From contig JAKCPI010000526.1 in assembly GCA_023213315.1 (NCBI GenBank), positions 1 through 64,000 on the forward strand: a DNA stretch of 64,000 nucleotides. The letters run 5' to 3'. A program made the position numbers and the translations under genes. The notes under the pieces were generated by a model. That model had not been told where the DNA came from. It ran no database searches and was given only the letters and a program-made list of their open reading frames with translations. This document shows, in pieces, positions 46,551 to 58,314 of this stretch (position 1 is its first letter; every line of letters begins with the position of its first letter). This DNA comes from Euborellia annulipes. Lineage: Eukaryota > Arthropoda > Insecta > Dermaptera > Anisolabididae.

Positions 46551-47022
46551 AATGAAAGAAAAAAAATTATTTTTCAATTTTTACTTATTTTTACTTTTTG
46601 AAGAGATCGACTCTAGATTAAGATCTGAAATGTTCAGGATCTTTATATTTCTATAGTATCTACATAATAAATTTGAAAATGGATGAATGAACCCCATTCG
46701 AAACGTCTTGAAAATTGAATTGGCTGTTCAATTTATTCTGTGTAATTTATTTTACACACAACAAGGATCTCTTCATTATTTAATATATTTAATTTGTTGA
46801 ATTTTTTATTTTAAATGAGATGACCTCGGTAAGTGAGAATTGATTTCGTTGAGGAATCGTATACCTAAAAAAATGATTATATTTTCATATATATTTGAGT
46901 TAAGGTTATTAAATGTAATATTGAATTTCGGCGTAAAATAATACAGGAAAAATTGATAAGATTTTTTTTTTGAGGGTTGAGAGAAGAGAATGAATCAAAC
47001 TATCTCATAAATGGAACCCAAT

Positions 47023-47427
47023 CAGAGGCGTACGGGTTGGGGGCCTGGGGCGGCACTAGAAGAGAGACCCTTATATTGAATTTTTTTTTTTTTTTTTTGG
47101 GGGGGCTCATCTTTAAATATCCTTCTCCTCCATATACAAAAATATTTTTAAAATACCGTATATCCCTGAACCCCAAGGGCCCGGGGCCTCTCAAAGAGAA
47201 ATTTTCAATAAATTTTGTTTTTTTTTATCAAAATTTTTACGTTTTTACTTGAGCCCTGAGGGCCTCTCCAAGGGAAATTTTCATTAAATTTTTTTTTTAC
47301 TTGAGCCCTGAGGGCCCCGGGGCCTCTCAAAGAGAAATTTTCATTAAATTTTTTTTTATAAATATATGGGGGCCTATGCCGGCTCGGGGCCGGGGCGGAC
47401 CGCCCCCCCCCCCTCGGTACGCCACTG
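47023..47427. mobile_element. Non-autonomous hAT element (405 bp)
   Basis: Termini CAGAGGCGTACG and CGGTACGCCACTG match the common CAGTGGCGTACCGAGG hAT end. A perfect 8-bp duplication AACCCAAT flanks it (47015-47022, 47428-47435). It contains two to three diverged copies of a GAGGGCC ... TCAAAGAGAAATTTTCAT unit of about 65 bp. Confidence 0.88.
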
Positions 47428-47689
47428 AACCCAATAAAAAGTCTTTGGCACTTACAAACAAATAATATCTATTTCAAAAAATATAAATATTTTCTTAGTT
47501 CTTTAAATGACATTCAAACTCTATATGAATATTTGAAAAAAGAAAAAAAAAGAATGGCCAAGTTTTTAATCTTTTTCTCATTAAAAAAAAATTCACAATG
47601 AAATATGACTATAAATATGCATAATTTAGAAAATAATAAGGAATTCTAAAATATTGAGAATAAAGTAATTTAGATTTGTGATAAATATT

Positions 47690-48040
47690 TCCTTATGGTT
47701 AATAGTTATGATTCATATGAATGAAAAACTTTCACCAAAAGAATTTGTAATAAAATGTCGAGACCCGGTTGAAAATTCTAAGGTTGAGATGCCTCTTCCT
47801 CTTTGCTCTGACCTTTTAACCTGCATCTTTCCACCTCCCTCTCAAAGACAAAAGTACGATGACCTAACACCTGTTGGGCGTTAGTGTTTCCCTTCCCTAA
47901 CAAACATCTTTTGCACGCCGGTTACGAATTAGCCTACGAAACAAAATCTAAAATTAGACTAACTTTAGGGGCGTTTGCGGGGACCACCTCTACAAACGTC
48001 ATTGTGGTTCTAGTGACGTCAGTCAGTCACGCAATCTAAA
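47690..48040. other. Higher-complexity block with a 68-codon frame
   Basis: The plus frame (67 codons, ends 47884, contains NEKLSPKEFVIKCRDPVE) follows a weak TTAATAG acceptor and has no donor. Downstream, 47980-48030 has GTGACGTCAGTCAGTCAC with a CRE-like TGACGTCA and TCAGTC initiator-like words. It could be a promoter-proximal block or a decayed element. Confidence 0.25.
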
Positions 48041-49600
48041 ACTAATCAAAATAATATGATCCTTTATATACCATAAATATCAAGAGCAATCTTTAAAAAA
48101 AAAAGTAAAATTGTTTTCCATTTAATCAATAGAGTACCTATTGGGAATTTTGTAAGGATATGGGGCATATTAGCTACAAAATATTTGCTTAAATTATTAA
48201 ATGTTTTATCTGATTATGTCTGATAATTATCGTCAATAAATACCATACCCCTTGAACACATTTGATATTTTAATTCATTTCACTTACTATTTATGATTTC
48301 TATAATTTTGTAATTTATTTGAAGTTTATTTTATTTAATAAATTTTTCATTTGAATACAGATTGAATGACTAAATTATATATAATAGTTATTCGCTTGCC
48401 CGAGTTTACTAGTTCAATTATTTTAAATTTAATTAAAATCGTCTATAATATATAACAAATTCGTTCAAACCTGTGATGCAAAAAAAAGACAAAATTAATT
48501 GGAAAGCAATTAATTAAAGTAAATAAGGACGGATAACGGTATTAGTGAATTGAATAAACATAATGTTTCTGTCTAAATGGCCTTGAATGACGAAAAAAAA
48601 ACGATTGTCATAATATATAAAATAAAATAGTACAATTTTAAGTAAATAAACAAATAAAAAAAAATAAAGTAATTAAAAAAAAAATTATTTAAAACAATTT
48701 TTTTTTCTCTAAATTAAGTTGTATATAATTTAGAAATAGTGTATTACTGCACAAACAAATATAATATATTGGCTATATAGTTTATACACTATAATTAAAT
48801 TTTTCTTTTTTTTTTTTTAGATAAATTAGAACGATAATTAAAATTTACCTTTTAAGTCTCCATTGAAGTATTAAATTTAAAATGAAAATTCAGTCAACAT
48901 TTGACGTTATGTTTATAACGTTGTATTGTTCCGGTTATTTTTCAATGAGAATTGGAGTGTTATCGTTTAACGGTATAAAAAACGGATACTGATAAAAAAA
49001 AATTCTAGTAAATAAATTTATTAAATAAAAAAAATAAATATTGAATGCTGATGTGAATGAGAGAGCCTGGATGGATGGCAAACAAAGAAGCGCCTCTGGC
49101 TAGCGGGTTGCGGACGTAACGCTCGCAGGCGCAAGTCATTCTAAGTTGTTTTTTAATTTATATTTTTTCGATTTGTAAGCTCTAGAAGTTTATTTTATGT
49201 CAGTTAGGAAATAAAATTTTGATCTTTTTTTAAATGACTTTTAGAAAGCCCCTAAGGCTGTTTATATAATAGGTTTCAAGAGAATGTCGTATAAAAAACC
49301 TTAATATGTTTTTAAAAGAAATATTCAAAAGAGAAAAAAATGAAATTGTTATTGGTAAATGGATTCATTCAATTTCGGAAGGCAAATCAAATAGTCAAAT
49401 CATTGATGAATTTTTTGATTAATTGCTCCTGAGTTGTTGTTAAATCTTAGAAATTAATAAAAGGTCTGTAGATGACCATCGAAGCAATTAATGGAAAAAT
49501 TCCCTAGAATTATTCATTTGATTAACTTGGCAGAACGAAAATTCACACCATAATATTAAGATAAATTTATGTAATGAATACCGGTATCTTAGTATTTTTA
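48041..49600. other. AT-rich stretch, no gene seen
   Basis: A weak SINE-B 3' remnant at about 48570-48605 (TCTAAATGGCCTTGAATGAC). Otherwise AT-rich with homopolymers. Confidence 0.45.
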
Positions 49601-49624
49601 AAGCAAGAAAAAAGATTCTAAATA

Positions 49625-49685
49625 AAAAAATCTGGTGTGACTGGTCGCACCAGATTTTTTATGTCGACATATATTTAGGCTCCAT
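49625..49685 (+). repeat. Family A short-head fragment
   Basis: A perfect small hairpin AATCTGGTGTGACTGGTCGC / ACCAGATT, then TATGTCGACATATATTTAGG, after which the repeat stops. Confidence 0.75.
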
Positions 49686-49864
49686 GTAAATGTTGTGTTT
49701 GTACAGCAGGTATAGTTCTGTAAAATGCATAAATTGATACTAAAGTTAAGAGTAAACGGATAAAACTGCTTTGGCTATTTTTATATACAGAAATAAAATT
49801 GTTTAAAATAATAAAACTGCTTGATTATTTACGCTTTACTTTAGATTAAAATTAGACATACAAT

Positions 49865-49939
49865 GAAAATGAAAAGGAGGCGACAGGTGTTAGTCAACCT
49901 CCAGAACCCCGATGGACCACAAAAGGTTGGGAACCACTG
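49865..49939 (-). mobile_element. hAT terminus fragment
   Basis: Reads CAGTGGTTCCCAACCTTTTG on the minus strand from 49939, a widespread hAT end. The opposite terminus was not found. Confidence 0.55.
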
Positions 49940-50525
49940 GTCTAAATAATCTCCGTTTGGACTGAAAATTAAAATTTATATGTATTATAACTATCTGCAT
50001 ATTTTTAGGGGGGGTTTTTTTAAGAAACAGGATTAGAATAAGAGCCGCTTAGAGCAGATTTTCTATTAAAATTTTCTCTATAGATCTAAAATTTGACATG
50101 ATGAGGCGAAACTGATATCATTTTTGGAATCAGTGCTACTCAAATAGCCAGGAATAGCTTCAAATATCCCGGCAACAAAAAAAAAAAAAAAGTTTCTTTT
50201 GTTCCCCTGTGTTATCTGAAATACTTTCAGTAAAAGATTTAAGATTAAGATGGGAAAAATTAATGAGAGCCTGAGAAAGTTTATTTGGAAAAAGAAAGTA
50301 AAATGAAGATGAAAATGAGAAATTAAAAAAAAAAATAGGTAAATTTAAAAAAATAAACCTTTACCTTTCAAATTTAATAATAATAGTTAATTATGAATAT
50401 CAAATTTTCCAAATATAGCATAAGGAAATATTTCCTATGATAAAAAAAATCCATTCTCTATCTCCGAGGTCATATAGTAATCAAGAACCTATATAATTTG
50501 TAAACGATTAACGATTAACAATTTC

Positions 50526-50597
50526 AACACCTCGACACGGATTCGAACCACGGTCTTTCGCAGTCTGACATATTTTTAACTAGGCTAACACCCTGAG
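50526..50597 (-). tRNA. tRNA-like pseudogene or SINE head
   Basis: The minus strand has an A-box-like TTAGCCTAGTTAAAA and a perfect B box GGTTCGAATCC, with CGTGG / TCGAGG-like arms. The anticodon arm does not form a proper 5-bp stem, so this is not a functional tRNA. Confidence 0.4.
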
Positions 50598-50788
50598 AAG
50601 AATGATTTTTACATAAAATTGGATGTTATGTCTTTTTGTGTAAATCGTAAATAAATGTGACAAGATGCAATAGTTAATTTTTTTACTCAGAATACTCGTA
50701 AAGATTATAATGTGTAAAAAAAAAAAACATGTTTAGTTAGTGGCATAGTTAAAAATAATAAAACAGATTAGATTGAAATGAAAGAGTA

Positions 50789-51227
50789 AAAATCTGGTGT
50801 GACTGGTCACACAGCACACAACTTTCTCCTACCCTTCGGCAGAATAAAGTTATGTACTGTGCTTGTCACGCCAGATTTGTTGGTGTTGAGATATATATTT
50901 AGTTGTTTTTAGCACCTTAGTTCCCAACTTGACCACGCGATTTATAGATGGCGCTGAGCTACGAATGCTTACTTCAAACAATTTTCATGAAAAATTTCAC
51001 TGATATACTTTTTAAAGGACATCAAAAAAATAGTTGATTTATGAAGGGGGAGTTCCGAAGGCCTCAACTATAAAACCTCATAACTCGATCAATTTTGAAG
51101 ATATCGACCTCGGGTTTTTTTAAATAAAAGATAATTAAAATATTAACCACTTGTCATTTTACGAATTTTTGACACGATCGCAATACTTTCTCTCTATATA
51201 TTTCATATATAGGGTAAGAGAAAGAAA
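50789..51227 (+). repeat. Family A repeat, internally deleted
   Basis: Full hairpin head, then a shortened, diverged body (GATGGCGCTGAGCTACG is unique to this copy) and the usual terminal TATATAGGGTAAGAGAAAG. Confidence 0.8.
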
Positions 51228-51229
51228 AT

Positions 51230-53260
51230 TGAATTTTAATGGAATATAGAAAATATTAAAAACTGTCTGCATCTGAGTTTGGGATTTTAGAAAAATGTAT
51301 TTCTTTTGTAAGTTTCCATCATTATAATAATTTTACAAATGACTCATCAATTCTCAATCTAACAATGGTTTCCATAAAATTTCATCTCATCTTTTTTACA
51401 ATAAATTTATCATTAAATATGCAAATTTGAATAAACATGAAGTAACGAAATTCAAAAAAATAAAATTTCAAGAAGTCATGTCTTTTTTTAAACAAATCAA
51501 CATTTCCATTATTCATAACTAATATATTCAATAAATCGCCAAACAAATAAAAAAAAAAGAATAGAATTTGATTTTTATCGAATTGTTCAATGGAATATTT
51601 TAATTTCAACAAGGTCAATCGGTTAGGTACCAGTTTGAATATCATTGAAAGCCGAACAAACTGACGTCACATAACATAAGCGATAAACTGCATTTGCTTG
51701 CAAGGAAGTTTATGTTTTTTGAGAATGACAGTTGACTCATTGTTTAGAGAAAAGGCATTGAGTTTAAGAGTACTATTTCCTGCACTATCATCTGTTTACT
51801 AAACTATCACTTAATATTGGTTCTAGAAAAAGAGAGCTATTTTAAAAGAGAGTCAATTTTCAAGCTGAAGAAAGTAGTGAAAGTGAGAAAAGAAAAATTA
51901 AAGAGCCTACAAATATTCTTTGATATTTTAGACAAATAGTTTACTAATTTTAATAAAATTTTACACAAAGATATCTGAAATTTCATTGATTAGCAATTTG
52001 ATTTTATGACTAAAAGTTTTTAGCTAAAATCCGCGGTTTTAAAAAGTGATTATAATAAAAATGTTTGTACTTGCTCATATGAGGCATTCGTGTCCTCAGA
52101 GCTAAATTTGTATATAAATAAATAAATAAATAAATAAAATAAAATAAAAATATTTAGGCCTATATACATCATCTGAATTTAATTGTAATTTTTTATCTTT
52201 AAATAAATTAATCAAATTGAAAAAATTTTATACAAATGTATTACGGTACCGTATTAATAGTGGGTTTTTGTTAATTTTAGTTTGTAAAATAAGAAAAAGA
52301 AATTTTTTATTTATATGGAATAAGAAAGTTTTTAAGTTTATATCATAGATCAAGGTCATCCTTGATAACTAAAACTTGTCTAATTTAATTTTAATGTTTA
52401 TAGTAAGCATGTAGTAGCGTACTTTTACCCCCATGGAGCCCATCTAACTGATGCCGATGGGAAGGGGAAGGGAGCGTTGTCTTAGATGAGTTTATGTTAA
52501 AATTGAAGTGTTTTCTCGTGTAAATGAGATGGGCAAAACGCCACTGAAAACATTTTCTTAATAGATCAAAAAAAATTTATTATAAATATAGGCAAAGTTT
52601 AAAAAAAATTTTTTTTTAATTTTGAAAAATAAATTTATTAATGAGATGGGTATAATTTTTTAAAATCATTTTCGTGATCTCAAGTTATTTACTTTAAATT
52701 TTCAAATCGAACCCACAAGCGGACGAAAAAACTTAAGATCGAGGAATAAATTTATTGTCAATAAAAATCTTTAGAAATTTTTAATGCAATATTAGCTTGG
52801 GGAACAAAAAAATAGATAAAACTCAATTATCAATGTAAGAAAAATACTTTTCTTACAAATAAATGAGGTCACCTACTGATAAAAAAAATATCAAAGGTTA
52901 AATAAATCCCTAAATCGAATTTCAAACATTTTTATTTAATTGCTCTATTAATATGATTGACCATTAGAGATAGAGGTAAAGTGAAGCCCATTCATAATCT
53001 CTAAATTTATGTTATTCTCTTGTTATTATTATAAATCTGAAAATTAATCAATAAAAGTAAATGGATTAAATAAATCACTATAAGAAATGAATAATAACAA
53101 TTTATAAGAAAAATGGCCTATTACTAAATAAGTACCTAGCTATATAATAACGATTATTTTGTTGTTTAACTAAGACTATATTTTCCGATAATAAATTAAT
53201 AACTTTTTGATAAGTCGAAAAACCTTAATATTCTCTCACATATAAAATTATAAAAAAAAT
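51230..53260. other. AT-rich stretch, no gene seen
   Basis: TAAA microsatellite at 52115-52150 and AT-rich sequence. No exon or repeat family recognised. Confidence 0.5.
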
Positions 53261-53264
53261 TCCT

Positions 53265-53505
53265 AAGAGGGTAGAAAAATGAGAGATGCAGCTAGAGTTT
53301 TTCTTTATTTATTTAATTCACACAGCTGACGTTTCGGTTCCGCATTTGAACAATCTTCAGAGCTGGCGAAGTCATGATCATATGCCAGCTCTGTAGATGG
53401 TTCAAATGCGGAACCGAAACGTCAGCTGTGTGAATTAAATAAATAAAGAAAAAACTCTAGCTAGGTCTCTCATTTTTCTATCCTCTTTTGAATATAACAT
53501 CACAT
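53265..53505. mobile_element. Inverted-pair element with one intact hammerhead-like core
   Basis: Two inverted arms of about 100 bp. The left arm read on the minus strand gives stem I CAGCT, intact CTGAAGA (53360-53354), a short stem II, GAAAC, GTC and AGCTG closing stem I. The right arm (plus) has GGTTC/GAACC stem II and GAAAC.GTC (53416-53423), but its core is CTGTAGA (53391-53397). Arms continue into TGAATTAAATAAATAAAG and CTCTCATTTTTCTA. Confidence 0.7.
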
Positions 53506-54119
53506 TTATAAATTTCGTTATGTAAAAAAAATTCCTGTCTTTTGGACCAGGGTTATCTCTGCGTGTTCTGAATCCTTAAGGGCATGGTGGTTCTATTTCA
53601 GAAATTAATGAATGAATTTAAATAAATATGGATAAATGAATAAATAAATAATTTATCAATCATGACAAATGAGAAGATAAGCTAAAGATGGACTGTGAGA
53701 TGATAGGTTTAAAAAAAAAAATTCTAATGAAAAATTCAAGAAAGGAAACAAAAAATTTTCTTAATTCGGCCCTACCTGCCTCAAATTAAAATTTAAAAAT
53801 TAACAAATAAAATAAGCTTATTAAATTTTTGCACGGAATAATTTCATAGGAAGATATAAATGATCTATTAGTGAGTTGAAATAAATATTAATTTACAAAG
53901 AAGTTGAGTGATAAAAAAAAAAAATATAGGAAAAATATAAAGATACCGGTGACGATGCTATGTTTGGATTGAAAATAGATAAAAACCTCGCGACAATGAT
54001 AAAACATGTTCAATTGGCCAAGTTGGCCTCGACTTGTAAAATGTTGTGCCGTGTAGGAAGAAAAAGGGCGGTATACAATTTATAGGCAAGCTATTCTCAA
54101 ACCCACGTGGGATTTTTTT

Positions 54120-54210
54120 TTTTTTTTAATCGATCTTAATCTATATGTATCTAGATTATTGAGTGTGTGTGTGTATGTATATATTTGACTGTGTGTGTGT
54201 GCGTGCGTGT
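54120..54210. repeat. T-run and GT microsatellite
   Basis: A T run at about 54113-54128 is followed by interrupted (GT)n at 54162-54173 and 54191-54212. It gives rise to a spurious minus-strand ORF. Confidence 0.8.
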
Positions 54211-54474
54211 GGCCGAAAAATTAACGCCCAGATTATGGGAGGTTTGTACAACTTGTGGGTGTCTGTCTGCCTGAAATCCGCATTGATCTAGTGTTGTTAT
54301 CAACCAGTTGATGATAAAGAAAAAACTCACAATACAGATTGATAAATGGATTTGTTTAAAAAAAAAAAAAAAGTATATGAGTGTGCTTCTAAAGCAAATC
54401 AAATGGTTTTTTTGGTTTTGATCCTTATTGTCTGCCAAATTTGATGACATCTCAATTTCCCCCACTCTACTCAC

Positions 54475-54486
54475 CTTACTGTATCC
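54475..54486 (-). CDS. Candidate 12-nt microexon downstream of the first exon
   Basis: A strong donor AAG|GTGAGT on the minus strand is preceded 12 nt earlier by CTAG. The enclosed GGATACAGTAAG is in frame with the phase-0 end of the upstream first exon and would add Gly-Tyr-Ser-Lys. The acceptor tract is weak. A longer exon starting after GAAAAG near 54533 is an alternative that is also open in one frame. This is a splice-signal call only. Confidence 0.22.
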
Positions 54487-54761
54487 CTAGTGACATTTAT
54501 ATTTCGAAAGAGAATTGAATTTTCTTTTCAAGGACGAACATTAATCAAAAAAAACCTTTTATTACAAATTCAAAAAGTAAATAAATGAATTTCCTTAGAA
54601 AGTAATGTTAATAATTTTTTCTGTAATAAAGGACAATTTAGACCAAATAGCCGAATCAAATATTGCCAGATGAGGGAAATTAAAATTCTGAAATGAGAAG
54701 AATAATTTTGAAGATGAGGCGAAGAGACGAAGAAGAGCAGCGAGATTGTCCCAACAGGTAC

Positions 54762-55346
54762 CTGAAGAAGCGTGGACAATGGTGTGGACGGAAGAACGTG
54801 CTCGCCGGCCTTGGGCCAACCATCAGTACGTCGAACAGGTAGCTCAGGTGGTAAGGCACCACAATCAGCATCCGAGTGGGTTCGAGGACGTGCCACGACC
54901 GGAGGTCGACCCGTACTCCTCCGACCGGGACCAAGGCGAGTCAATGGCTGCGGAGGCTCGAGCGGAACATCCTGACTGGTATCTAATGGAGGACAATAAG
55001 GATCAAGAGCAGCACCTGCACGGGTACCCTCCTCCAGACGCAACAATTGCTGGGCAAGTTCGTCTATTTTAGTATCCATATCTGGGCTCACTGGGGGATG
55101 TCTCAGGTGAGGCATGGGAGCAGCTATTTGAGGGGTGCGTAAACTTTCACTTCGACGGGCTTCCGCGCCAGTTTTCGACCGAAAATCGGAAGTTAGTGAA
55201 CGACGTTCGGGAACAGCACGATTAAACTCCCCGGATGGATTATTGGTAGTAGAGTTAGAGGTAATTCCACGATACTGGTTGAGAAATTCCTGGAGACGTG
55301 CAGAATGTGGCGGCGGCGGCGGCGGCGTACGACCACGGTGCGACAT
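54762..55346 (-). CDS. First coding exon of a long minus-strand gene, proline-rich N-terminus
   Basis: This is the longest open frame in the window: 195 codons from an ATG in good context (ACCATG) to a donor CAG|GTACCT. The exon ends in phase 0. The frame runs on to 54570 beyond the donor, but composition there falls to intronic AT-rich sequence, so splicing at 54762 is preferred. The product starts with a basic and proline run (six prolines at residues 8-13). Residues about 90-107 form a short amphipathic helix (DTKIDELAQQLLRLEEG). Proline and arginine-rich, probably disordered sequence follows, with possible phosphosites such as PRTHSD. No signal peptide or membrane segment is visible. I do not recognise the family. 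A G+C and CpG content far above the neighbourhood, and a CGG repeat in the proline codons, fit a promoter-proximal first exon. The rest of the gene must lie at lower coordinates. Confidence 0.72.
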
Positions 55347-55850
55347 GGTGTCGGTGCAACAGATTGGTTATCAAACAAGAGGACCAAGAAGACTCGTGAA
55401 GTTCGAAGATTAGCGTGCTTGTTGATGAAGTTCCAAGAAGACCTTAGGCCTGGAGAACACAATTCGATGGGGCGTGAGTGGACCGTTTATTACCACCCAG
55501 CACAAAACGGACAGGAACGGATACGGAACGCGACGCGACGGCGAGCATGGCGTGGCACGCACTGATGTGAAGTGAGCAAAACCACGGCACGCACGCACGC
55601 ACGCATACACGCACACACAGATTATATACAGAACAGATAAGATTAAAGCGCGCCTGAAATGAAATCATCACAGACTTTGATACCGTCACAAAAGCGAGAC
55701 AGCCACCATTGTAGTGTGGATGCGTGAAGCTGGCTTATGGTGCGACCGGACCCCAGACACAGGAAATAAGTAGAAAACAACACAGAGAGAGCCCTGCACC
55801 GCACTGGCTAATAACTACATTTGTGAGTGGTGAATGTTAAAGTGTGCGAG
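55347..55850 (-). promoter_or_regulatory. CpG-rich promoter and 5' UTR of the proline-rich first exon
   Basis: About 500 bp upstream of the ATG stay GC and CpG-rich, unlike the surrounding sequence. On the minus strand a TCAGTG initiator-like word lies near 55565 and a TATATAA word near 55625. A GCAC/GTGC tandem run sits at 55580-55615. Upstream ATGs occur, for example near 55547, so short upstream ORFs are possible. The transcription start is inferred and not determined. Confidence 0.5.
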
Positions 55851-57300
55851 TGCAGTTTTATGTTTTATTATTTTATTTACTATGCACCCAAAAACGAACC
55901 GCCAAGCCACCATCAGACAGAAGTGCATCCACGAGATTAACCCGAAGAATGTTGTTGAGTTAATAAAGGCTATAAATACAGGTGATGTCTATGTATTTGA
56001 CGCATAAATGAATCATCTGATGACGATATTGTGGTGTGTGAGAGTAGGCATTTTTTTTTTTTTTTTTTTTTTTGTTTACTTTCTCCTATAGACTACCTTC
56101 ATTATATATTTAAACATATCAGATTGAAATAACAAAAGCCCATTTGTCGTTCAATTGTACTCATTAAGATACATTATTAAAGAAATTTTTTTGAAAATTT
56201 TTTTTTTTATTTTAATATTTATTGTCCTATCAAAAAAAAAATTAATTATTCGAAAAAAAAAAGTGTTTTAGAATATAAAAATAAAATGTTCAGGAAAAAA
56301 ATCCAAGGCTATTGTCTTTCTAGAGATAATTTTTTTATAAAATAATTGGCTAATAGCTAATTAATAATTAATCATTTTTCAGAAAATAATTCATTTAAAG
56401 TTTTATATTTTGTGGAAGTCTTTAAAATTATATAATATTGAAAATTTTTACAAATAATGACTTTATATTCTAAAAAAATTATTTTATTATACAGGTAATT
56501 TTATATATTTCGAAATAGTAGTACTCAGAAGAGATTAGATCAATTTCAAAGGAAATGAAATAGATAAAAAAGAAAAATGCAACTAGGAATTGCGGAAAAA
56601 TAATTATTATACTATTGCAAAAAAAAAAAAATTATTTTAAATCAAATCTAATCAAACTTAAATAAAAAAAAAAAAAAAAAAAAGTAGTAGAATTAAAAAT
56701 TATTTATCGGTAGTTGAAAGTATTAAATATTGTTTTTTTACAATAAGGAGTTGTTCTATGAGGATAAAAAGATAAAAGACAATGAATGCCATTATCAGTG
56801 CTTGTTTGAGTTATATATACAGTGAGAGATTATATTTTCTTCAGAAAAGAATTTAAGATGACAAAAAGAGTTGTTAGTTGTAAATTTTAAAAAATATTTT
56901 GAGTAATGAGAAATTTTATCATTCATATTTTTTAACAGATATCTGAGGATTAACAAGTATTTTATTTGAATATAATTATGATAAATAAGTTTAGACAGAA
57001 AATAAAAATTAAATTTTTAATTACTATTCATATTTCGAATTTGTTATTTAGGATGTATTTTAAAAATTTTTACATTTTTCTTGTAGATTGATTACTTAGT
57101 TAATTTATGTAATAGAGTAAACTAATGGTAATTTCAAAGATAAATTAATAATGAATATCATGAATAAATAAATCATTAAAAGCAACGACTGTTTAAAATT
57201 TATCATAGAAGTTTCGTTAAGTCAAAATGTAAATTAAGGAATGCAAAATTTTCATTTGTAAATTTTTGATTAAGTCACCCTTAAAAAAATGTACACGAAT
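55850..57300. other. AT-rich flank, no gene seen
   Basis: Past the CpG-rich region the sequence becomes AT-rich, with T20-type and A20-type homopolymers at about 56050 and 56665. I see no open frame, splice-like exon or recognised repeat. Confidence 0.5.
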
Positions 57301-57500
57301 ACAGTATGTGTATTAATATAATTCGCTAACGTCCGTCTGTCCGTCACGCTCTATTTGACCAACTTCCCATTGGAATTTTATAAAAAAAATTGTATATACT
57401 TAAAGAAGATCTTCTAGACGCCAAACCCGTAGGACAAAGGCGAGCTTCTTATAATTAAAAAAAGGCAAGGGTCCGCCACAGGCGGGCGCCGCGGCTAGTT
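57300..57500 (+). mobile_element. Probable Helitron 3' end
   Basis: TTCGCTAACGTCCGTCTGTCC at the left and a GC-rich 3' end with hairpin GTCCGCC/GGCGGGC followed by GCCGCGGCTAG|T. A hairpin shortly before CTAG is the Helitron 3' signature. No Rep/helicase frame, so it is non-autonomous or truncated. Confidence 0.55.
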
Positions 57501-57984
57501 TATATAGAATATGGAAAGTTAAATAATTAACATATGAATGAAGATTAATAATGCAGATTAAATATACGAATTAGAAGATTAATATTGAAGATTAAATTTA
57601 GGTATTAGAAGAATTTAATCATACATCGAGTATATGAATATCGAAAGGAAAAGTGGCTAAAGACCGGCTCTACTTAAAAAACTACTCTTTTGAATGCAAT
57701 TTAGAAGGAAGAGAGGTGAGAGTGTTTTAAGTCAGACAGACACCTGGACTACCTTAAATGGCTCTCGCCAACACCTACACCAACCAATGAACTTCTCTCG
57801 ATGGAATCTGAGGAGGAACCTCTTTACAGAGTTGCCAACAAGAACATTCCTGAGGTAAAAATCTTTAGAGTTTAGAGAAATATAAGTAATGTTTTCTTGG
57901 TAGATGAGAATTTCATTTAAACAAATTATATAGAACACAAAAAAAATTTTTTTGATAGATATTTTTGACAAATAAGATATTCTT

Positions 57985-58312
57985 TCTTTAATTGAATTTT
58001 TGACAGGATCGCAATATTTTCTCTCTATATATATTTCGTATATGGACCCTGTTATGCATTAGTGTGTCAAGCGCCAGCTACCGAGATTTGAGAAAATTAA
58101 CATTAAAGTTTTTTGTTTTCATTGGATTATATATCATTTTTTTTTTTTTTGTCAATTTTGCAAGTAACATTAAATATAAATTTTTTTAGAACATATCTCA
58201 TAAAAATAGTATATTAATTATAGCATTTGAAACAATATTCAAATTTTTAATTTTTTTGGCGCTTGACTCACTAATGCATAACAGGGTCCATATAGAGTAA
58301 GAGAAAGTAAAA
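57985..58312 (+). repeat. Family A terminal segment split by a TIR element
   Basis: TTTTTGACAGGATCGCAATA ... TTTCGTATA before the insertion and TATAGAGTAAGAGAAAGT after it match the family A 3' end. Confidence 0.75.
58043..58290. mobile_element. TIR element inserted in family A
   Basis: Termini TGGACCCTGTTATGCATTAG and its complement form near-perfect inverted repeats of about 35 bp. TATA is present on both sides (58039-58042, 58291-58294). The 248-bp interior is AT-rich. Confidence 0.82.
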
Positions 58313-58314
58313 AT

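Noticed and set aside
46977..47252. 91-codon plus ORF and 64-codon minus ORF
   Set aside because: They span the boundary and homopolymer of the hAT element at 47023-47427.
50526..50597. Functional tRNA gene
   Set aside because: The B box is perfect but the anticodon stem does not pair. Listed only as tRNA-like.
54570..54761. C-terminal 63 codons of the long minus frame after residue 195
   Set aside because: Composition turns AT-rich right after a CAG|GTACCT donor. Treated as intron read-through.
54595..55689. Other ORFs on both strands over the CpG-rich exon
   Set aside because: Shadow frames of the 195-codon exon or of its GC-rich UTR.
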